A stretch of DNA of 64,000 nucleotides from Permianibacter sp046297695 (GTDB taxonomy: Bacteria > Pseudomonadota > Gammaproteobacteria > Enterobacterales > Permianibacteraceae), in NCBI GenBank assembly GCA_046297695.1, contig JBKBHF010000010.1, positions 25,818 to 89,817 of the forward strand, given 5' to 3'. A program made the translations under genes and the position numbers. Under the pieces are notes generated by a model, which worked only from the letters and a program-made list of their open reading frames with translations, did not search any database and was not told where the DNA came from. Every line of letters starts with the position of its first letter. Within the stretch, counting starts at the first letter, position 1. This document shows, piece by piece, positions 59,794 to 64,000 of the stretch.

Positions 59794-60414
59794 ATGAGTC
59801 GCAACGCTTTGTCGCATTTGCCCCCGGAAATTGCTCAGTTGGTCCCGATGGTGGTCGAGCAGACTGCCCGCGGTGAGCGCGCGTTCGACATTTACTCCCG
59901 TTTGCTGAAAGAGCGGATCATTTTCCTGACCGGTCCCGTAGAAGACCACATGGCCAATCTGGTGGTGGCGCAGCTGTTGTTCCTTGAGGCCGAGAATCCG
60001 GACAAGGACATCAGCCTGTACATCAACTCACCGGGCGGGGTGATCACCGCCGGCATGTCGATTTACGACACCATGCAGTTCATCAAGCCGGATGTTTCGA
60101 CCCTGTGTATCGGCCAGGCCTGTTCGATGGGCGCCTTCCTGCTGGCAGGTGGCTCCAAGGGCAAGCGGCACTGCCTGCCGAATGCCCGGGTCATGATCCA
60201 CCAGCCGTCCGGTGGTGCCCAGGGCCAGGCGACCGACATCGAGATCCACGCCCGGGAAATCCTGAAAATGCGGGAGAACCTGAACCAGCTGCTGGCCGAA
60301 CATACCGGTCGCACACTGGCGGAAATCCAGCGAGATACCGAGCGCGATTACTTCATGAGTGCCGAAGAGGCACTGAAGTACGGCTTGGTCGATTCGGTAC
60401 TGCAGAAACGTTGA
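59794..60414 (+). CDS. clpP: ATP-dependent Clp protease proteolytic subunit
   Basis: A 206-residue serine protease that forms the tetradecameric chamber fed by ClpX or ClpA. The triad is S111 (GQACSMGAF), H136 (VMIHQPSGG) and an Asp near 185 (IQRDTERDYF). The ATG at 59794 with AGGA 6 bases upstream follows an alternative ATG at 59788. A short N-terminal propeptide precedes the mature start. Confidence 0.97.
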   Translation: MSRNALSHLPPEIAQLVPMVVEQTARGERAFDIYSRLLKERIIFLTGPVEDHMANLVVAQLLFLEAENPDKDISLYINSPGGVITAGMSIYDTMQFIKPDVSTLCIGQACSMGAFLLAGGSKGKRHCLPNARVMIHQPSGGAQGQATDIEIHAREILKMRENLNQLLAEHTGRTLAEIQRDTERDYFMSAEEALKYGLVDSVLQKR

Positions 60415-60531
60415 GCCACGGTCGGGCGAGCAGGCCCGGCTGCGATGGGCGTCGCAGGGTTATAAGCTGCTCCGAGCAGGAACCCGCGCAAGCAGGCTAG
60501 AATCCAAGAATCCAGTCTTCAGAAAATGAAG

Positions 60532-60554
60532 GGGTGCGCTGCCCGGGCGCACCC
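60532..60554 (+). other. Hairpin in the clpX leader
   Basis: GGGTGCGC / GCGCACCC with a 7-base loop sits 18 bases before the clpX start and upstream of its TAGAGGTAG ribosome site. No T run follows, so it is more a leader structure than a terminator. Confidence 0.45.
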
Positions 60555-60572
60555 GCCAGGTTAGAGGTAGCT

Positions 60573-61859
60573 ATGGCTGAGAAGCGTTCCGGCGGCAAGG
60601 ATGAAGGCGGCAAGCTGTTGTACTGCTCCTTCTGTGGCAAGAGCCAGCACGAAGTTCGCAAACTGATCGCCGGTCCGTCGGTGTTCATCTGCGATGAGTG
60701 CGTTGAGCTCTGCAACGACATCATTCGGGAAGAGGTGCAGGACACGACGACCAGCACCGACAAGCCGCGGCTGCCGTCCCCGAAAGAAATCAAGAAAACG
60801 CTCGACGAGTATGTGATTGGCCAGTCGCATGCCAAGAAGGTTTTGGCGGTGGCGGTGTACAACCACTACAAGCGTCTGCAAGGTGGTGGTCACAAGAAGG
60901 ATGAAGTCGAGCTCGGCAAGAGCAACATCCTGCTGGTCGGCCCGACCGGTTCCGGCAAAACCTTGCTGGCGGAAACGCTGGCGCGCTTGCTCAACGTGCC
61001 GTTCACCATTGCCGATGCCACCACGCTGACCGAAGCCGGTTACGTCGGTGAAGATGTCGAGAACATCATCCAGAAACTGCTGCAGAAGTGCGATTACGAC
61101 ATCGAGAAAGCGCAGCAGGGCATCGTTTACATCGACGAAATCGACAAAATCTCCCGCAAGTCGGAAAACCCGTCGATTACCCGCGATGTCAGCGGTGAAG
61201 GCGTCCAGCAGGCCTTGCTGAAACTGATCGAAGGTACGGTTGCGTCGGTGCCGCCGCAAGGCGGGCGTAAGCATCCGCAGCAGGAATTCCTGCAGGTCGA
61301 CACCAAGAACATCCTGTTCATCTGCGGTGGCGCGTTCGCCGGCCTCGACAAAGTGATCCGTGATCGTTCCGAGAAAGGCGGCATCGGCTTTGGCGCCGAA
61401 GTGCGCAGCAAGGACGACAAGAAGAATGTCGGGGAAGTGCTGAAAGGCGTCGAGCCGGATGATCTCATCAAGTTCGGCCTGATCCCGGAATTTGTCGGTC
61501 GTCTGCCGATCGTGGCAACGCTGGAAGAGCTCGACGAAGCCGCATTGGTCAAGATCCTGACCGAGCCGAAGAACGCACTGGTCAAGCAATACCAGAAGCT
61601 GTTCGACATGGAAGGCGTGCAACTGGAGATCCGCGACGAAGCATTGAGCGCGGTCGCGCGTCAGGCGATGGCGCGCAAGACCGGCGCGCGCGGGTTGCGC
61701 TCGATCCTCGAAGGCACCTTGCTCGACACCATGTTCGACTTGCCGAGTCTGGAGAACGTGTCGAAGGTGGTGGTCGATTCGGCCGTCATCGCCGGTGACA
61801 GCAAACCGAAACTCATCTACAACAACGACAGCTTGCCGAAAGCCGCGTCGGACCAATGA
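60573..61859 (+). CDS. clpX: ATP-dependent Clp protease ATPase subunit ClpX
   Basis: A 428-residue AAA+ unfoldase. The N-terminal zinc domain has C18, C21, C40 and C43. Walker A is VGPTGSGKTLLAETLA near residue 120 and Walker B VYIDEIDKI near 185. The IGF loop that docks ClpP reads RSEKGGIGFGAEV. The sensor-2 region is in ARKTGARGLRSILE. It is 158 bases after clpP. Confidence 0.97.
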   Translation: MAEKRSGGKDEGGKLLYCSFCGKSQHEVRKLIAGPSVFICDECVELCNDIIREEVQDTTTSTDKPRLPSPKEIKKTLDEYVIGQSHAKKVLAVAVYNHYKRLQGGGHKKDEVELGKSNILLVGPTGSGKTLLAETLARLLNVPFTIADATTLTEAGYVGEDVENIIQKLLQKCDYDIEKAQQGIVYIDEIDKISRKSENPSITRDVSGEGVQQALLKLIEGTVASVPPQGGRKHPQQEFLQVDTKNILFICGGAFAGLDKVIRDRSEKGGIGFGAEVRSKDDKKNVGEVLKGVEPDDLIKFGLIPEFVGRLPIVATLEELDEAALVKILTEPKNALVKQYQKLFDMEGVQLEIRDEALSAVARQAMARKTGARGLRSILEGTLLDTMFDLPSLENVSKVVVDSAVIAGDSKPKLIYNNDSLPKAASDQ

Positions 61860-61883
61860 CGCCGTCACTGGCTGGAAAATGAG

Positions 61884-61919
61884 CAAACGCCCAAGCCGGC
61901 TTGCCCGCTTGGGCGTTTG
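61884..61919 (+). terminator. Hairpin between clpX and lon
   Basis: CAAACGCCCAAGC / GCTTGGGCGTTTG, a perfect 13-base-pair stem, 24 bases after clpX. The T run is short (GTTTGGC), so moderate strength. Confidence 0.65.
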
Positions 61920-61999
61920 GCTATCTGGCCGCGTATCAAGCTGAGATTGCGGTCAGCCAAATCGGTATGGTGGCGGCTGCAATATAGGCCGGATTTCCC

Positions 62000-62027
62000 G
62001 TTGAAGCGGGTAAAAGCAGCCCCATAT
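62000..62027 (+). promoter_or_regulatory. Sigma-32 (heat-shock) promoter of lon
   Basis: GTTGAA (62000–62005), 14 bases, then CCCCATAT (62020–62027). This is very close to the RpoH consensus CTTGAA–N13-15–CCCCATNT. The lon start is 57 bases downstream, and lon is a classic heat-shock gene. Confidence 0.8.
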
Positions 62028-62083
62028 ACTGGCCTGAACCCCATGCAGCAGCCGCTGTGTGGGCAGCTAACCCGGTAGCCCCC

Positions 62084-64000
62084 ATGACCACTCGTCCTGA
62101 TTTGCTCGAACTGCCCGTGTTGCCGTTGCGCGACGTGGTGGTGTTCCCGCACATGGTCATCCCGCTGTTTGTCGGCCGGGAGAAATCGGTGCAGGCGCTC
62201 GAAAGCGCAATGAAAAGCGACAAGCAGATTTTGCTGGTCGCCCAGAAAGAGGCGGCGATTGATTCGCCCGCCGCCAAGGATGTCTATGAGGTGGGTTGCG
62301 TCGCCACCATTTTGCAGATGCTGAAGTTGCCGGACGGCAACGTCAAAGTGCTGGTCGAAGGCGTGCAGCGTGCGCGCGTGCTGAAATACACCGACGGCGA
62401 CGACATGCTGCTGGCTGAGGTCGAATACCTCGGCAACCAGCAACCGAATCCGACCGAAGAAGAAGCGCTGATGCGCTCGACCATCGGTATCTTTGAAAAT
62501 TACGTCAAGACCGGCCGCAAAGTGCCGCAGGAGATCGTTCAGGCCGTTTCGAGTCTGGAAGATCCGGCGCGCCTAGCCGATACCATTGCCGCGCATCTGG
62601 CACTGAAAGTCGCCGACAAGCAGAAGATTCTCGAAATCGAACGCGTTTCCGAGCGGCTCGAACACCTGATGGCCTTGATGGAAGGCGAGATCGAGCTGAT
62701 GAATGTCGAAAAGCGCATTCGTGGCCGGGTCAAGCGTCAGATGGAGAAGTCCCAGCGCGAGTACTACCTGAATGAGCAAATGAAGGCCATTCAGAAAGAG
62801 CTCGGCGACATGGACGATGGCCAGAACGAGTTCGAAGAGCTCGAGAAGAAGATCGACAAGGCCGGCATGAGCAAAGAAGCGCGTGCCAAAGCCGAGGCCG
62901 AGCTGAAAAAACTCAAAATGATGTCACCGATGTCGGCCGAGGCCACCGTTGTGCGCGGTTACCTCGACTGGATGCTGCAGGTGCCGTGGAAGAAGCGCAG
63001 CAAGGTGTCGCATGATCTGGTGCGGGCGCAGAAAATTCTCGACGAAGATCACTATGGCCTGGAAGACATCAAGGAACGCATCCTTGAGTATCTCGCCGTG
63101 CAACAGCGCGTGAAGAAGGTCAAAGGTCCGGTGCTGTGCCTGGTCGGCCCGCCGGGCGTAGGCAAGACTTCGCTGGGGCAGTCGATCGCTCGTGCCACCG
63201 GCCGCGAATTCATTCGTGTAGCCTTGGGCGGTGTGCGTGATGAAGCTGAAATCCGTGGTCATCGCCGGACCTACATTGGTTCGATGCCGGGCCGGGTGAT
63301 TCAGAAACTGGCGAAATCCGGGGTCAAGAATCCGCTGTTCCTGCTCGATGAAATCGACAAGATGGCGATGGATTTCCGTGGCGATCCGGCCGCAGCACTG
63401 CTTGAAGTGCTGGATCCGGAGCAGAACCATACTTTCAACGACCATTATCTCGAGGTCGATTACGATCTGTCCGAGATCATGTTCATCTGCACCGCCAACT
63501 CGATGAAGATCCCGGCGCCGCTGCTGGATCGGATGGAGGTCATTCGCATTCCGGGTTACACCGAGGATGAGAAGATCAATATTGCCGAGCGCTACCTGCT
63601 GCCGAAACAGCGGGAAGCGGTCGGCATGAAGCCGGACGAGTTCGACCTGTCGACGTCGGCGATTCGTGACATCATCCGCTTCTACACCCGCGAAGCGGGT
63701 GTTCGTAGTCTGGAGCGGGAGATTGCCAAGGTCTGCCGTAAAGTCGCCAAGCAGCTTATCCTGAAACCGAGCAAAGGCAAGCTCGTTGTAAATGAAAAGC
63801 AGCTGGAAAAGTACCTTGGCGTTGCCCGTTTCGATTACGGCAAAGCCAGCGAAAAAGATCGCATTGGTGAAGTCACCGGTCTGGCCTGGACCGAGGTGGG
63901 CGGCGAGCTGTTGTCCATCGAGGCGGTGACCGTCGCCGGCAAAGGCAAGACCACCTTCACCGGCTCGCTGGGCGACGTCATGCAGGAGTCGATCAAGGCG
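62084..64000 (+). CDS. lon: ATP-dependent protease Lon (3' end beyond the window)
   Basis: The first 639 codons are present and the frame is still open at the window edge. The N-terminal substrate domain starts LPVLPLRDVVVFPHMVIPL. A coiled-coil linker follows. The AAA+ domain has Walker A GPPGVGKTSLGQSIA near residue 355 and Walker B FLLDEIDKM near 420. The protease domain begins near residue 600; its catalytic Ser/Lys pair would lie beyond the edge. Transcribed from a sigma-32 promoter and part of tig–clpP–clpX–lon. Confidence 0.97.
   Translation, partial: MTTRPDLLELPVLPLRDVVVFPHMVIPLFVGREKSVQALESAMKSDKQILLVAQKEAAIDSPAAKDVYEVGCVATILQMLKLPDGNVKVLVEGVQRARVLKYTDGDDMLLAEVEYLGNQQPNPTEEEALMRSTIGIFENYVKTGRKVPQEIVQAVSSLEDPARLADTIAAHLALKVADKQKILEIERVSERLEHLMALMEGEIELMNVEKRIRGRVKRQMEKSQREYYLNEQMKAIQKELGDMDDGQNEFEELEKKIDKAGMSKEARAKAEAELKKLKMMSPMSAEATVVRGYLDWMLQVPWKKRSKVSHDLVRAQKILDEDHYGLEDIKERILEYLAVQQRVKKVKGPVLCLVGPPGVGKTSLGQSIARATGREFIRVALGGVRDEAEIRGHRRTYIGSMPGRVIQKLAKSGVKNPLFLLDEIDKMAMDFRGDPAAALLEVLDPEQNHTFNDHYLEVDYDLSEIMFICTANSMKIPAPLLDRMEVIRIPGYTEDEKINIAERYLLPKQREAVGMKPDEFDLSTSAIRDIIRFYTREAGVRSLEREIAKVCRKVAKQLILKPSKGKLVVNEKQLEKYLGVARFDYGKASEKDRIGEVTGLAWTEVGGELLSIEAVTVAGKGKTTFTGSLGDVMQESIKA

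Noticed and set aside
1..64000. Prophage, insertion sequence or CRISPR array
   Set aside because: No transposase, integrase, phage structural gene or regularly spaced repeat array was seen. The inverted repeats found are short and intergenic.

Overview
This is a 64 kb segment of a GC-rich (roughly 60 percent) bacterial chromosome carrying ordinary housekeeping genes. It is very probably from a gammaproteobacterium. Three blocks of conserved order support that: barA–rlmD–relA–mazG–pyrG–kdsA–eno–ftsB–ispD–ispF–surE–pcm–nlpD–rpoS; lpxH–ppiB–cysS–pyk–folD–tRNA(Pro, Arg, His, Leu)–tig–clpP–clpX–lon, in the Pseudomonas manner; and yciB–yciI–bolA beside rnm(yciV)–yciO. Many genes have good matches, but the species cannot be named from sequence alone. 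I see no prophage, intact insertion sequence, CRISPR array, rRNA or replication origin.

Layout. 1–11 kb: an exported M20 peptidase, a hypoxanthine/uracil-type DNA glycosylase, a CBS-domain protein, two POT peptide transporters either side of an AlkB-like dioxygenase, an AcuI/YhdH oxidoreductase, an exported M61 PDZ peptidase and a CorA-type channel. 11–15 kb: a BarA/GacS-type hybrid kinase translationally coupled to a periplasmic-binding-protein-like gene. 15–28 kb: a PolB-like exonuclease, rlmD, an AT-richer membrane-protein islet bounded by inverted repeats, relA, mazG, a chemoreceptor, pyrG, kdsA and eno. 28–34.5 kb: rhombosortase, a truncated 2OG-oxygenase remnant, ftsB, ispD, a small membrane protein, ispF, surE, pcm, nlpD and rpoS. 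truD, often found between ispF and surE, is absent.

34.5–44 kb: a minus-strand yciB–yciI–bolA–vanZ group; divergent rnm–yciO; a redox-stress group (pirin, DoxX, OsmC, FMN reductase) divergent from a LysR regulator; nhaD; and a degraded patch with two pseudogenes (homocysteine methyltransferase and a GlxA-type AraC regulator). 44–54 kb: gltBD, lpxH, ppiB, cysS and some repeat-rich spacer. 54–64 kb: a YihG-like acyltransferase, pyk, folD, a four-tRNA operon with a stringent-type promoter, then tig, clpP, clpX and the first three quarters of lon. Sigma-32-like promoters precede clpP and lon.

Common themes are the starvation and stress response (RelA, RpoS, NlpD, BarA, Clp/Lon) and cell-envelope and isoprenoid precursor supply (KdsA, LpxH, IspD/F, FtsB). 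Several dispersed palindromic repeat families sit in the spacers: GTGGGAGCGG-type REP pairs, GTAGGGTGCGCC-type pairs, and a CCCCACCCC/GGGGAGGG hairpin family.
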